The notes under the pieces were generated by a model. The model was not told the DNA's origin and made no database searches. It saw nothing but the letters and a program-made list of their open reading frames with translations. From Chlorobiota bacterium (GTDB lineage Bacteria > Bacteroidota > Ignavibacteria > OLB7), in NCBI GenBank assembly GCA_028287785.1, contig JAQBOZ010000025.1, positions 1-39,753 of the forward strand: a stretch of DNA of 39,753 nt, read 5' to 3'. The position numbers and the translations under genes were made by a program. Positions 27,787-36,719 of the stretch are shown piece after piece (position 1 is the first letter of the stretch; the number at the start of each line of letters is the position of its first letter).

Positions 27787-28626
27787 ATGGCATCCGAGGA
27801 ACAGCGGGATACTGACAATACGGCCGGCGGGCCCATTCCCCCGGCGGGACTTCCCACGGGCGATGGGGATACTGAAAGCGAGTGGTTCGATGAATGGTTC
27901 AGGAGCGATTTCTACCTGAAACTCTACAGCCATCGCGACCGCGAGGAGGCCGAGGCGTGCGTGGATCTGATCCTCCGATCGGTGACGCGCCCCGCGCCCA
28001 CTGATGGCCCTCCGCGCGCGCTCGATCTGGCCTGCGGCCCCGGCCGCCACGCGATCTCCCTGGCTGAACGCGGGTTCGCGGTCACGGCGGTCGATCTCTC
28101 CCCCCCACTCCTGGCGTTCGCGGCGTCGCAGGCACGGGAGGCGGGCGCCGATATCCGCTTCGTCCGCTCCGACATGCGGGAGATCGATTTCCTGAACGAG
28201 TTCGATCTGGTGCTCCAGCTCTTTACCAGCTTCGGCTATTTCGACGACCACGCCGATGACTACTCCGTCCTCCAGCGGGTTCGCGCCTCCCTCCGCCACG
28301 GCGGCTTCTACGCCCTCGATCTGATCAACGAACGGCGGCTCCGGCGAACCCTGATCCCACGAAGCGTAAAGTCGGTCGATGGCACGGACCTTACCGAGGA
28401 GCGCCGGATCGTGGATGGCCGCGTGGAGAAGATCATCTCCATCCGCCCCCCTGACGGGCGGACGCGAAAGTTTGTGGAGTCGGTGCAGCTCTACTCCCCG
28501 GAGACGATCGAGGGGATGCTCTACGACACCGGCATGGCGCCGCTCCACTGGTTCGGCGGATACGACGGCACGCCGTTCAACCCCGAGACATCGGAGCGGA
28601 TGCTGGTGGTGAGCCAGGCGCTCTAG
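27787..28626 (+). CDS. Class I SAM-dependent methyltransferase
   Basis: A cytoplasmic methyltransferase of 279 residues from the ATG at 27787. A GTG at 27754, overlapping the end of recR by 14 bases and preceded by GAAGG, is an alternative giving 290 residues. The Rossmann core has the SAM-binding motif ALDLACGPGRHAISLAERG, an acidic residue after beta-2 (AVDLSPPLL), VRSDMREIDF, and QLFTSFGYFDDHADDYSVLQRV, followed by a small beta C-terminal extension (VDGRVEKIISIRPPDGRTRKF). This is typical of the Methyltransf_25 group, where substrates range from small molecules to lipids; no substrate is indicated. It follows recR directly. Confidence 0.85.
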   Translation: MASEEQRDTDNTAGGPIPPAGLPTGDGDTESEWFDEWFRSDFYLKLYSHRDREEAEACVDLILRSVTRPAPTDGPPRALDLACGPGRHAISLAERGFAVTAVDLSPPLLAFAASQAREAGADIRFVRSDMREIDFLNEFDLVLQLFTSFGYFDDHADDYSVLQRVRASLRHGGFYALDLINERRLRRTLIPRSVKSVDGTDLTEERRIVDGRVEKIISIRPPDGRTRKFVESVQLYSPETIEGMLYDTGMAPLHWFGGYDGTPFNPETSERMLVVSQAL

Positions 28627-28661
28627 GGAAGGCTCGACACGCGGTGGAGGGCCGCCGCCGG

Positions 28662-29288
28662 ATGATTCACTCAAACAGCCGATATCCGATGATCGACCCG
28701 AGGCGATATCTCCCCCTGCTGGCGGCGGCCGCGATGCTGGCGGGATGCGGCCTGTTCGAGACCAGAACGCCGCAGAATCCGGTCAACGCCGGCTCCTCCT
28801 TCGAGCCCCCCACCACGCCGACCGTGGTGCTCCGCAACCTGGAGAGCGCCCTCAACTCCGCCAACGCCAATGATTACCGGAAGTGCTTCAGCGATACCGT
28901 CAGAGGGCTTCCACCGTTTGTCTTCATCCCATCGGCGCAGGGGGTGGCGGCGGCTCCAACCACGTTCAGCAACTGGGGAATCGCGCAGGAGGAGCAGTAC
29001 ATCCTCAATATCTTCTCCGAGCTTCAGAAAGGGGGCGTCTGCTCGGTCACGTTCAACCCCTCCGATGTCACCGAAGTCCCCATCTCCGATTCCGTCCAGT
29101 ACAGCGCCCACTACGCCGTCAGCTTCCCTCACTCGCGCGAGAACGCCGAGCGGAGCGCCGAGGGACTTCTCCAGTTCACCATGCGGCAGACAAAGCAGAA
29201 CGAGTGGTATATCTCCACATGGCGCGATATCGCCCAGGACAGCAGCACAAGCTGGTCGCTCATCAAGGCGCGGTTTATTAGCAGATGA
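28662..29288 (+). CDS. Lipoprotein of unknown function (first of two)
   Basis: A protein of 208 residues from the ATG at 28662, with GGAGGG ten bases upstream; 28689 (MIDPRRY) is an alternative start. A hydrophobic stretch ends in the lipobox LAGC, so it is an envelope lipoprotein. The mature part has TPTVVLRNLESALNSANANDYRKCFSD, then a beta-rich region and a C-terminal WYISTWRDI. This layout (helix with N-L and D-Y, strands, final W-x-x-x-x-W) resembles NTF2-like or SnoaL-like small domains. The next gene has the same layout (VFQNIQYAY and WLIRSW), so they may be distant paralogs. Function is unknown. Confidence 0.75.
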   Translation: MIHSNSRYPMIDPRRYLPLLAAAAMLAGCGLFETRTPQNPVNAGSSFEPPTTPTVVLRNLESALNSANANDYRKCFSDTVRGLPPFVFIPSAQGVAAAPTTFSNWGIAQEEQYILNIFSELQKGGVCSVTFNPSDVTEVPISDSVQYSAHYAVSFPHSRENAERSAEGLLQFTMRQTKQNEWYISTWRDIAQDSSTSWSLIKARFISR

Positions 29289-29377
29289 GGGGACGGCGAA
29301 AGCATGCCGCGCGCGGTCCAGGGAACGAAGATTCCCGTTGAAGATTCTCCTCCCATGTGTACCTTGCCCCGCTACGG

Positions 29378-29899
29378 ATGCGACCCCTGAAGACCATATC
29401 GGCCATGACGCTTGCGGCTGCCCTCCTCGGAGTGGCATCCTGCACCAACCCGTTCGCGCCGAAGCTCCAGCCGGATCTCCATCCAAGCATCACGGCGCTT
29501 GGCGATCAGCGGACGGTGGCGGGGGTGTTTCAGAATATCCAGTACGCCTATACCTATCGCGATACGCTGATCTACGGCAACCTGCTCCATCCCGATTATC
29601 AGTTCCGGTACTACAATGCCGACCGCGCAACGGAGGTCACCTTCAACCGCGATGAGGAGATCCGCACCACCTACAACCTCTTCAAGGGGGCGGACCAGCT
29701 CGACATCCAGTGGAATGAGATCGTGGCGCAGGATGGCGACTCCCTCCAGATCGACGTGACGCGCGGCTACAATCTCAAAATCGCCCTCCAGGTGAATGAC
29801 CTCTTCCGGATCGACGGGCGCGCGACGCTCCGCCTTGTCCGCAACTCTCCCAATGATGTATGGCTTATCAGAAGTTGGCGCGACGACTCAAGTTTCTGA
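29378..29899 (+). CDS. Lipoprotein of unknown function (second of two)
   Basis: A protein of 173 residues from the ATG at 29378 (MRPLKTISAM). A signal peptide ends in a lipobox GVASC, giving a lipidated mature protein beginning CTNPFAPK. The body has VFQNIQYAYTYRDTLIYGNLLHPDYQFRY and ends WLIRSWRDDSSF, parallel to the preceding lipoprotein. Its last 40 bases overlap the start of the heparinase-like gene. A TACCTTG element at 29360-29366 lies too close to the start to be a convincing promoter. Function is unknown. Confidence 0.75.
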   Translation: MRPLKTISAMTLAAALLGVASCTNPFAPKLQPDLHPSITALGDQRTVAGVFQNIQYAYTYRDTLIYGNLLHPDYQFRYYNADRATEVTFNRDEEIRTTYNLFKGADQLDIQWNEIVAQDGDSLQIDVTRGYNLKIALQVNDLFRIDGRATLRLVRNSPNDVWLIRSWRDDSSF

Positions 29900-31860
29900 T
29901 CGCGTCGTACCGGCATCACGGGCCTGGTCACGTGGCCGAGGTCTTCCGCCGCGAACGGATACGCCGTGCCTACGCGCGCGCGCCGATTCCCCTTCCGGAG
30001 AAGGATGCCTTCATGCGCGGCTTCGACTGGTATCGGGGGGATGAGACGTTTGCCGATGATTTCTTCCGCGCCGCGGCCGGCCGTCTCCCGCTGACGCGCG
30101 CCAACAGGAAGGAGTTCACCATCAGCCTCTTCCTCTCGCTTCAGACATACGATGATATCCTGACCGATGCCGAGCGGATATCCGAGGGGAAGTTCGAGGG
30201 GCTGGGCGTCTGCATCAACGAGCCATCCGGCACGTTCGACTGGAGCCGCGATTACGCCTCCGGCGGATCGTGGCCGTCCATCCCGTTCAGCGCGATCCGC
30301 TTCATGGAGGGCGATGGCTCCGATGTGAAATATCCGTGGGAGCTGAGCCGGATGTACTGGATCGGCTGGCTGGGAAAGGCCTACTGGATATCCAACAACG
30401 GGGCCTGGTCGCGCGATCTGATGCGCCTTCTGGATGACTGGCGGGAGAAGAACCCGATCAACACCGGCGTGAACTGGGCGATGCCGATGGAGGTCGCCAT
30501 CCGCGCGTTCTGGCTGGTGACCGGCTTCGGGATGTTCTGGGGAGCGCCGAACATCCCGAAGGAATGGTGGATCGATTACCTCCGCCTTGCGTGGGGGCAT
30601 GGCGCCTATCTGATGGAGAACCTGGAGTATTTCAGCAACCTCACCAACCACTATATCTCCAATTGCTTCGGGCTGCTGGCGCTTGGCTCCCTCTTCGCCG
30701 GAAGCGCCGATGGGGACACATGGCTGAGCGAGGGACGCCGCCGGATGATCGAGGAGCTGAACCACCAGGTGCTGGCCGATGGCGTTCACCACGAGCGGTC
30801 GATCGGCTATCACCGGCTGGTGCTGGAGATGTACCTGATCGCGCTGGTGCTCGCCGAACGGGCCGGCAATCCGTTTCCGGCGGAGGCGCGGAAGACCATC
30901 GAGCGGATGGCGGAATTCATGTGCGATTATATCCCGCCGTCGGGAACGGTCCCGCAGCTCGGCGATTCGGACGACGGCGTCATCTTCCGTCTCCGGTTCG
31001 ATCAGGAGATCTACGATCATCGCGATACGATGGCGCTGGCGGCGGCGATCTTCCTGCGTCAGGATTTCAACAGCGCGGCCGGCGGCTTCAGCGGCGCGGC
31101 GCTGATGATGCTGGGAAGCGAGGGATTCGAGCGCCTGCGCGGCCTGCGACCCATCGCGCGACCCGCCTCCCGCCTCTACCGCGACGGAGGCTTCGCGATT
31201 CTCAGGAACGGCGATCTCCACCTCCTTGCCGATGTCGGGGAGATCGGCCTGCATGGCAACAACGATACGCTCTCCTTCACGCTCCACTCCGGGAGCGGCG
31301 CGTGGATCATCGATCCCGGCACCTACTGCTACACGCGGAACCCGCGGGCGCGGAACGAGCTGCGCTCCACGCGCGCCCACAACGCGCCGATGATCGACGA
31401 TGTGGAGATCGCGGAGTTCGACGGCCTCTGGCGGATCAAGCGGGACACGACCGGCGTGCGGATCACGGCATGGGAGGATCAGGAGTGCATCCTCCAGGCG
31501 GAACATCACGCATACGACAATCTCCCCGCCGGTGGCGTCACCATCCGGCGACGGTGGCATCTGACGGGACGCGAGCTGAGCGTCAGGGATACCATCGCCG
31601 GAAGCGGATCGCACCGCTACACGGTCCGCTTCACGATTCCCGGCGAGCGGACGGTGACGCGGATCTCCGAACGTGAGGTGATGATCGCCGGGGAAACCGA
31701 GGAGCTTCGCTTCGAATGCTCGGAGCCGATATCGATTCTGGAGGGATGGTATTCACCCTCCTACGGCATTGCAGCCGTGGGAACGTTGATCCAGGCCGCC
31801 GGAACCGTGAACGCGCATGGTGAAATCGCGTATATTTGCCGACTATTTCCGAAATCGTAA
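29860..31860 (+). CDS. Heparinase II/III-like (alginate-lyase family) protein
   Basis: A 666-residue protein with no obvious signal peptide. The N-terminal half is an alpha/alpha-toroid (W-x-x-E-x-x-R, NTGVNWAMPMEVAIRAFWL, NHYISNCFGLLALGSLF, HHERSIGYHRLVLEMY). The C-terminal half is the heparinase II/III beta-sandwich domain: FAILRNGDLHLLADVGEIG, HGNNDTLSFTLHSG, IIDPGTYCYTRN and LRSTRAHNAPMIDD. These enzymes cleave uronate-containing polysaccharides by elimination, and such proteins also occur in exopolysaccharide assembly loci. The start at 29860 overlaps the lipoprotein gene by 40 bp; no later start keeps the N-terminal motif. The flippase gene begins two bases after its stop. Confidence 0.85.
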   Translation: MAYQKLARRLKFLIASYRHHGPGHVAEVFRRERIRRAYARAPIPLPEKDAFMRGFDWYRGDETFADDFFRAAAGRLPLTRANRKEFTISLFLSLQTYDDILTDAERISEGKFEGLGVCINEPSGTFDWSRDYASGGSWPSIPFSAIRFMEGDGSDVKYPWELSRMYWIGWLGKAYWISNNGAWSRDLMRLLDDWREKNPINTGVNWAMPMEVAIRAFWLVTGFGMFWGAPNIPKEWWIDYLRLAWGHGAYLMENLEYFSNLTNHYISNCFGLLALGSLFAGSADGDTWLSEGRRRMIEELNHQVLADGVHHERSIGYHRLVLEMYLIALVLAERAGNPFPAEARKTIERMAEFMCDYIPPSGTVPQLGDSDDGVIFRLRFDQEIYDHRDTMALAAAIFLRQDFNSAAGGFSGAALMMLGSEGFERLRGLRPIARPASRLYRDGGFAILRNGDLHLLADVGEIGLHGNNDTLSFTLHSGSGAWIIDPGTYCYTRNPRARNELRSTRAHNAPMIDDVEIAEFDGLWRIKRDTTGVRITAWEDQECILQAEHHAYDNLPAGGVTIRRRWHLTGRELSVRDTIAGSGSHRYTVRFTIPGERTVTRISEREVMIAGETEELRFECSEPISILEGWYSPSYGIAAVGTLIQAAGTVNAHGEIAYICRLFPKS

Positions 31861-31862
31861 CG

Positions 31863-33233
31863 ATGCCCGAATCGCAACCCGAGCAGCAGCTCTCTTCTTC
31901 CAGGCCGGCGATGTCCCCATTGTGGCTCGCCGTCTGGGCCGCCGCCGATAAGGCGCTGCCGATGCTCTATGGTGTCGCGGTCGTGGTCGTAGCCATGCAA
32001 GCGCTCCACACTGACGAGTGGGGGGCATGGACGATCTTCAACGCGGTCTTCCTGGTCATCTCCATGCTCGGGGATTTCTTCGTCCTCCAGCCGATGGTGA
32101 AGATCGCCACGGAGGGGAACGCCGATCCGCGTCCGGTGATCACATCGTCGTTCCTCGTCTACGCGATCTTCAGCATGATCCTGGCGATGGCGGTGGTCCT
32201 GTTCGCCGCTCCGCTCGCCCACCTGATGAAGACGCCGAACGTGGAGGGGCCGTTTCGGATGATGGGATGGATCGTCCTGACCAACATCGTCCGCAGCCAT
32301 GTCATCCGCGTCCTCCAGATCACCTACCGCATCGTGTCGATCTTCCTCGTCGATGTGATCTATTTCGCGGGGCTGATCGTGCTGATGTGGCTGGGCTGGC
32401 GTGCCGGCACGTTCCGCTCATCGATGGATCTGGTCCACTACAACCTGATCTCCTTTACCGCAAGCTCCGCGCTCGGCGTCATCCTGGCGTTCCGTGCGCT
32501 TCTGCCGACGATGAAGGATTTCCGCGTAACGATGCGGCGGCTTCTGAGCCTGGGGGCGCACCAGGGGGGAACCGGGCTGCTGACCGTGCTTCAGCAGCAG
32601 AGCGATGTGCTGATCGTCAGCGGGATGCGTGGCGGAAAGGCGGCCGGCGTCTACGGCGCGGCCAAGACGTTCTACCGGTTCTTCGACTCGGTCAGGGACG
32701 CGGCGCAACTGCTGCTGGTGCCGGCCACATCGCGCGCCTATTCGCAGGAACGGATCGAGGCGGTCGAGGAGGTGACGGAGCTGGCGACGGCGGCGCTGGT
32801 GGCGCTGATGTTCCCCCTCTCGCTCGGGCTGATCCTCCTGGCGCCGTGGATCGTGCCGATGGTGCTGAAGAATTTCCCCGAGGCGGTGGATGAGTTCCAG
32901 TGGCTGATGGGGACCGGCTTTGTGATGCCGTTCGTGATCGTCCCGTCGGCAGTGCTGCTCGGCATCGGTCACACGCGCGATCTCTTCCGGGGGACGCTGA
33001 TCGGGACCGCGGTGATCATCATCGGCGGATGTATCCTCACCTGGTTCCTCGGCTCGGCCGGCATGGCGATCGGCGTGCTGATGGGGACGATCGTCACGGC
33101 GGTCCTCCTCACGCGGCGGATGAATCGCTACGTCACCTTCACCTTCCGGACGGTCCTGCGTCGATCCAGGAGTTTCGGGCCGCTTGTAAAGAAGCGGCTG
33201 GCGATGCTTCAGATTCCCCTCAGGAAGAAGTAG
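31863..33233 (+). CDS. Polysaccharide biosynthesis flippase (Wzx/MATE-like)
   Basis: An inner-membrane protein of 456 residues. The start at 31863 (MPESQPE) lies two bases past the upstream stop; a start at 31836 would overlap it. About 12 to 14 hydrophobic segments are visible. The order of segments and the motif LLTVLQQQSDVLIVSGMRGGKAAGVYGAAKTFYRFFDSV match polysaccharide-synthesis flippases, which move lipid-linked oligosaccharides across the membrane. A basic tail ends the protein. A perfect TATATTTG at 31831-31838 lies 25 bp upstream, inside the heparinase-like gene, and might be an internal promoter. No glycosyltransferase lies nearby. Confidence 0.85.
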   Translation: MPESQPEQQLSSSRPAMSPLWLAVWAAADKALPMLYGVAVVVVAMQALHTDEWGAWTIFNAVFLVISMLGDFFVLQPMVKIATEGNADPRPVITSSFLVYAIFSMILAMAVVLFAAPLAHLMKTPNVEGPFRMMGWIVLTNIVRSHVIRVLQITYRIVSIFLVDVIYFAGLIVLMWLGWRAGTFRSSMDLVHYNLISFTASSALGVILAFRALLPTMKDFRVTMRRLLSLGAHQGGTGLLTVLQQQSDVLIVSGMRGGKAAGVYGAAKTFYRFFDSVRDAAQLLLVPATSRAYSQERIEAVEEVTELATAALVALMFPLSLGLILLAPWIVPMVLKNFPEAVDEFQWLMGTGFVMPFVIVPSAVLLGIGHTRDLFRGTLIGTAVIIIGGCILTWFLGSAGMAIGVLMGTIVTAVLLTRRMNRYVTFTFRTVLRRSRSFGPLVKKRLAMLQIPLRKK

Positions 33234-33344
33234 TAGCCGGGGAGACTCGTTCCGGCGGCCTCCCCGCCACCGGGCTCGGTTTAACCTCAGCTTCAGATCT
33301 GCTGAACGATCATCGATCGAGACGATCCCTTCATCACTCCTCAA

Positions 33345-33520
33345 GCTCCGTGGGAGCGCGCCGGTTGTAGCACCGATGCTCCCATTTCCTACGCAAGCTC
33401 CAGAGGAGCGAACCATCCCAGCCTTTATGAAGCACTGTACGCTCCGCTGGAGCTTGAGATCATCCAAGTGGCGATGCTGCAACCGGTTCGCCCCGATGGG
33501 GCTGAAACGGTAGATGCCGG
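33345..33520. repeat. Dispersed hairpin-array repeat, copy 3
   Basis: Four five-base-stem, three-base-loop hairpins occur at 33345-33357 (GCTCC-gtg-GGAGC), 33397-33409 (loop aga), 33441-33453 (loop gct) and 33490-33502 (GCCCC-gat-GGGGC), roughly 44 to 52 bp apart. The last two match copy 1 (17-29 and 69-81) together with the sequence between them. The array fills most of the 354-bp gap between convergent genes (33234-33587), where it could also act as a transcription end. No gene is recognised in this gap. Confidence 0.65.
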
Positions 33521-33587
33521 ATGAAGTCCATGATGTCTCGAGCATCCTGAACTTCATCCCACGCTGAGTCACTCCCCGCCCCATGCC

Positions 33588-36335
33588 TCAATGCTCCACC
33601 ACCAGCTTCCCCGTTGCGACGTTCTCTCCGGCCTCCAGCCTGTAGAAGTAGATGCCCGCGGCAAGCCGCGCGGCGTCGAGCCGGCAGGTGTTGAGCCCCT
33701 CCGCTCCCTCGGTATCGGCAAGCGTCGAAACGATCCTTCCCGCCGGATCGAGCAGCGTTATCCGGACATGCCGCCGCTCGGAAAGATGATACGATATCAT
33801 CGCCACGCCGCGCGCCGGGTTGGGACTGACGGCATCGAGCGAAAACAGGCGATCGAACTCCGCGGGGGCGCCAACGGCCGGAGCGCCGCCGATATGCGCC
33901 GCAAATGCCCCCGACCCGTGCGTCCCGATCACCACCAGCCCATCCGACGTTCGCGCGTCGATCATATCCACAACCGCGCCGCCGATCGTCGAGGCCCCCT
34001 CCCGCTCCCACGTCACCCCGGCCGCGTCGATATTGCTCGTGGCGTAGAGCCCCGTGCTGGTCCCCACAAGAAAAACCCGCCCCGTCGCGGTCGGCACGAT
34101 CCTCCCCCACCGGCACGAAGGCCCGGCGCCCGTGCCGTCCGGCTTCTCCTCCAGATTACCGCTCACATCCCGCCAGGAAACACCGCCGTCGCTGCTGTGA
34201 AACAGGCTCCGCACCTCGTAGTTGGAAAAGACCAGCAGGATATCGTCGGCGTTCTCCGGGTTGACCGCGATGGAGGAGATATAGGCGTTCTTCGGAAAGA
34301 GATCGGAGGCCAGCGTTCGCGGGAGCGCGGCGGCAGGATCGGCCTTCGCTGCGTGATCGACCCGGAACAGCTCCCCCGCCGATGTCCCCAGATAGAGCGG
34401 GCCGTCGGGAACGCCCGCCATGCCCAGCGCCGTGACCGATCCTGCCGGCTCGGGCACGCCGAACCGCTGCCAGTTGATGGCTGTGGCCGCGTTGTTGGAG
34501 GCAGGGATCGCGGTAAGATCGCTGTTCCTCCAGAGCCGGTTGCCGGCCGCCAGATACATGATCCGCGGGTCGTTCGGATCGAGAATGAAGGGGGTGATAA
34601 AACCGAATCCCACAGCATCGCGCGGGGTGACGAGCGTTCCATACTGGCCGTGGCCCGCGGGGTTCAGCCGGTAAATCCGCCCTCCCTGAAACGAATAATA
34701 GGCAGTCGAATCATCAGCGATGGCGCAGTAGCCGCCATCCCCCGCGTAGCTGCCGTAATCGCCGAAGGAGGAGCGCCAGCGCCTGGCGGTATCGCTGGTG
34801 ATCCAGGTTCCCACATCCTGAGCCCCGCCGATGATCGTGGCCGGGCCACCAGGTCTGCGCGATACGGCGATGGTGTAGAACTGCGCCGTCGCATAGCCGT
34901 TGTTGAGCGATCTCCAGCTCACCACCGGGGCCGTACAGTTCTCCGCAACGCTCACGCCGCCATCGTTCGCGCTGAAGATCCTGTTCGGATCGGAGGGCGA
35001 AAAGGCGATCGCATGCTGATCGCAGTGATGCCCGTCGATCTGCCAGTTCGCCGGCGTATAGCCGCCGATCAACGATTGCCCGGCGGCGCTGGCAAACCCG
35101 TTGTTCGATCGAAAAAGGTTTGTGCCGCCGATGAAGACCAGAGCGGGATTGGCCGGATGGACGGCGATCGTCAGATCGTACGAGCCCTGCGCGAAGAATG
35201 TCCCGTTGGAGACGCCGGTGGAGGCATCGGTGGGAAGATTTGCCGATCTGTTCTCCCACGTGCCGCTGCTTCCATTCCCCGGAGCATCGTGATAGCTCCA
35301 GAGCGAGTAGCCCCTGCCGCCGTCGCCCGGCGTGACGCCGAGGAAGTAGACAGTGGCGGGATCGGCCGGAGCGATTCCGATAACGATCCGCTGCCATGAC
35401 GCGGGCCAGCCGGCGGGGGTGATCTCCGTCCATGCCAGCCCATCGCGCGAGCGCCATATCCCCTTTGTTTTTCCGTCGCTGCTGAGCGTTGCGTAGACCG
35501 TGCCATCGGCGGCCACGGCCACATCGGTATAGCGCGCGTTGTCCCAGAGGACGCCCAGCACGGGATTCCAGGAATCGCCGCCATCGCTCGACCGGTAGAT
35601 GCCCCCCACCGAGGCCGCATAGAGACGCGACTCCGTGGCCGGGGAGGGATCGGTGGCGATATTCCAGACGTAATCGAACGGGCCGTCCCACTGCTGCGGC
35701 GTGCGCGTCAGCGTGGAGGCCAGCGCGTTCCAGCTTGCCCCGCCGTCGGTCGATTTGAAGATGCCGTCGCCATGATAATACGCCCCTCCTCCCCCCTGCG
35801 GCGTCGCGCCATCCAGCTCGCCACCGGCGGTGTAATACCACACATTCCGTTTTCCCGGCCTCCGATCCTGAGCAACGCAGGAGACGGCCTGGAGCTGATC
35901 CGGCGGGGTGGTCCGGGTCCACGACGCCCCTCCATCGAGCGAGCGCCACATCCCGCCCGAGACGCCCCCGGCCAGGATGATCCTCTCGTTATCGAGATCG
36001 ACCGCGAGCGCCCGCGTCCGCCCGCCGACGTTGTCAGGGCCGATCGACCGCCATTCCACCGACGACAGCGGACCTCTCCGATCGCCCACATCCGGCAGCT
36101 TCGCCGCAAACGACCGCTCGCGCGCGGCGATGCCATCGGGAATCCGGCCGGTTGCGGGATTGCGGCGGCGCATCAGTTCCCATCCGGCGCGGGCATCGGG
36201 ATCATCATCGGTGCCGATCGCCCCATCCCGTCCGCGTAACGGCGCGGCGGAGCCGGAGGGGACCGGGATCTGGAATGATACCAGAGCCGTCATCGAAAGG
36301 ATGAGCAGGACAAGGAAAGGAGTTGTGCGTATCAA
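33588..36335 (-). CDS. BNR/sortilin-like repeat protein with T9SS sorting domain
   Basis: A secreted protein of 915 residues. It starts with TTG at 36335, chosen because AGGAG lies nine bases upstream and a signal peptide (VLLILSMTALVSF) begins there; no ATG in frame is near. Several Asp-box repeats are present: RSLDGGASWTR, KSTDGGASWNAL, RSSDGGDSWNPV and HSSDGGVSWRDV, spaced as in sortilin/VPS10 or sialidase-like propellers. The last 85 or so residues (DAVSPNPARGVAMISY to ATGKLVVEH) are a type A sorting domain. It is a T9SS cargo, probably a large propeller glycan- or protein-binding protein or an exo-enzyme; catalytic residues cannot be identified. It is divergent from recA. Confidence 0.88.
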   Translation of the reverse strand: MIRTTPFLVLLILSMTALVSFQIPVPSGSAAPLRGRDGAIGTDDDPDARAGWELMRRRNPATGRIPDGIAARERSFAAKLPDVGDRRGPLSSVEWRSIGPDNVGGRTRALAVDLDNERIILAGGVSGGMWRSLDGGASWTRTTPPDQLQAVSCVAQDRRPGKRNVWYYTAGGELDGATPQGGGGAYYHGDGIFKSTDGGASWNALASTLTRTPQQWDGPFDYVWNIATDPSPATESRLYAASVGGIYRSSDGGDSWNPVLGVLWDNARYTDVAVAADGTVYATLSSDGKTKGIWRSRDGLAWTEITPAGWPASWQRIVIGIAPADPATVYFLGVTPGDGGRGYSLWSYHDAPGNGSSGTWENRSANLPTDASTGVSNGTFFAQGSYDLTIAVHPANPALVFIGGTNLFRSNNGFASAAGQSLIGGYTPANWQIDGHHCDQHAIAFSPSDPNRIFSANDGGVSVAENCTAPVVSWRSLNNGYATAQFYTIAVSRRPGGPATIIGGAQDVGTWITSDTARRWRSSFGDYGSYAGDGGYCAIADDSTAYYSFQGGRIYRLNPAGHGQYGTLVTPRDAVGFGFITPFILDPNDPRIMYLAAGNRLWRNSDLTAIPASNNAATAINWQRFGVPEPAGSVTALGMAGVPDGPLYLGTSAGELFRVDHAAKADPAAALPRTLASDLFPKNAYISSIAVNPENADDILLVFSNYEVRSLFHSSDGGVSWRDVSGNLEEKPDGTGAGPSCRWGRIVPTATGRVFLVGTSTGLYATSNIDAAGVTWEREGASTIGGAVVDMIDARTSDGLVVIGTHGSGAFAAHIGGAPAVGAPAEFDRLFSLDAVSPNPARGVAMISYHLSERRHVRITLLDPAGRIVSTLADTEGAEGLNTCRLDAARLAAGIYFYRLEAGENVATGKLVVEH

Positions 36336-36719
36336 CGGAATGCTCCTGAGATTTTATGATTCGACCGGTAAGGCGGGGGCGGGATCACAAGTTAATCGAT
36401 ATGGCCGGCACCGTACCAGCGGACTTCTCCGGCGGGGCAAATCAGGCCGATTGTGCGGGTCCGGGGATGATCCGCCCGGAGTGACTCGGGGAGGGTGAAA
36501 TCATCGAAAAAAACGCTATCACAAGGGCCAAAAAATCTCTAACTTTGACCCGCCTAAACGACACTATCAGCATTCATTGAAACGTCTTCCAAGGGCTTCG
36601 AAATCGTTGTTTTCCTGATGGAATCAACGAAATGCGTGACTCATCACGTTATCGGGGAACTCCCGGCGAGCGACAACCGAAAGCATCAGTTTTTTCACTT
36701 TCATAAAGAGATTTTTTCT
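36336..36719. promoter_or_regulatory. Divergent intergenic region upstream of recA
   Basis: 384 bp between a minus-strand T9SS gene and recA. A perfect TAnnTTTG element, TAACTTTG, lies at 36540-36547, giving recA a possible leader of roughly 170 bases; no matching -33 box was seen. Sequence from 36500 onward is more AT-rich than the surroundings. I saw no convincing LexA-type palindrome. Codons in frame upstream of the recA ATG (back to 36618) are not conserved RecA sequence. Confidence 0.4.

Noticed and set aside
29767-31614. Minus-strand open frame opposite the heparinase-like gene
   Set aside because: No family resemblance was seen, and the plus-strand frame contains all conserved heparinase II/III motifs.
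33345-33520. CRISPR-like regular spacing of short repeats
   Set aside because: The repeated units are short self-complementary hairpins of differing sequence, not identical direct repeats with unique spacers, and no cas gene is present.
33591-35399. Plus-strand open frame opposite the BNR-repeat T9SS gene
   Set aside because: Arg-rich antisense shadow without a domain signature; the minus-strand gene has Asp boxes and a sorting domain.
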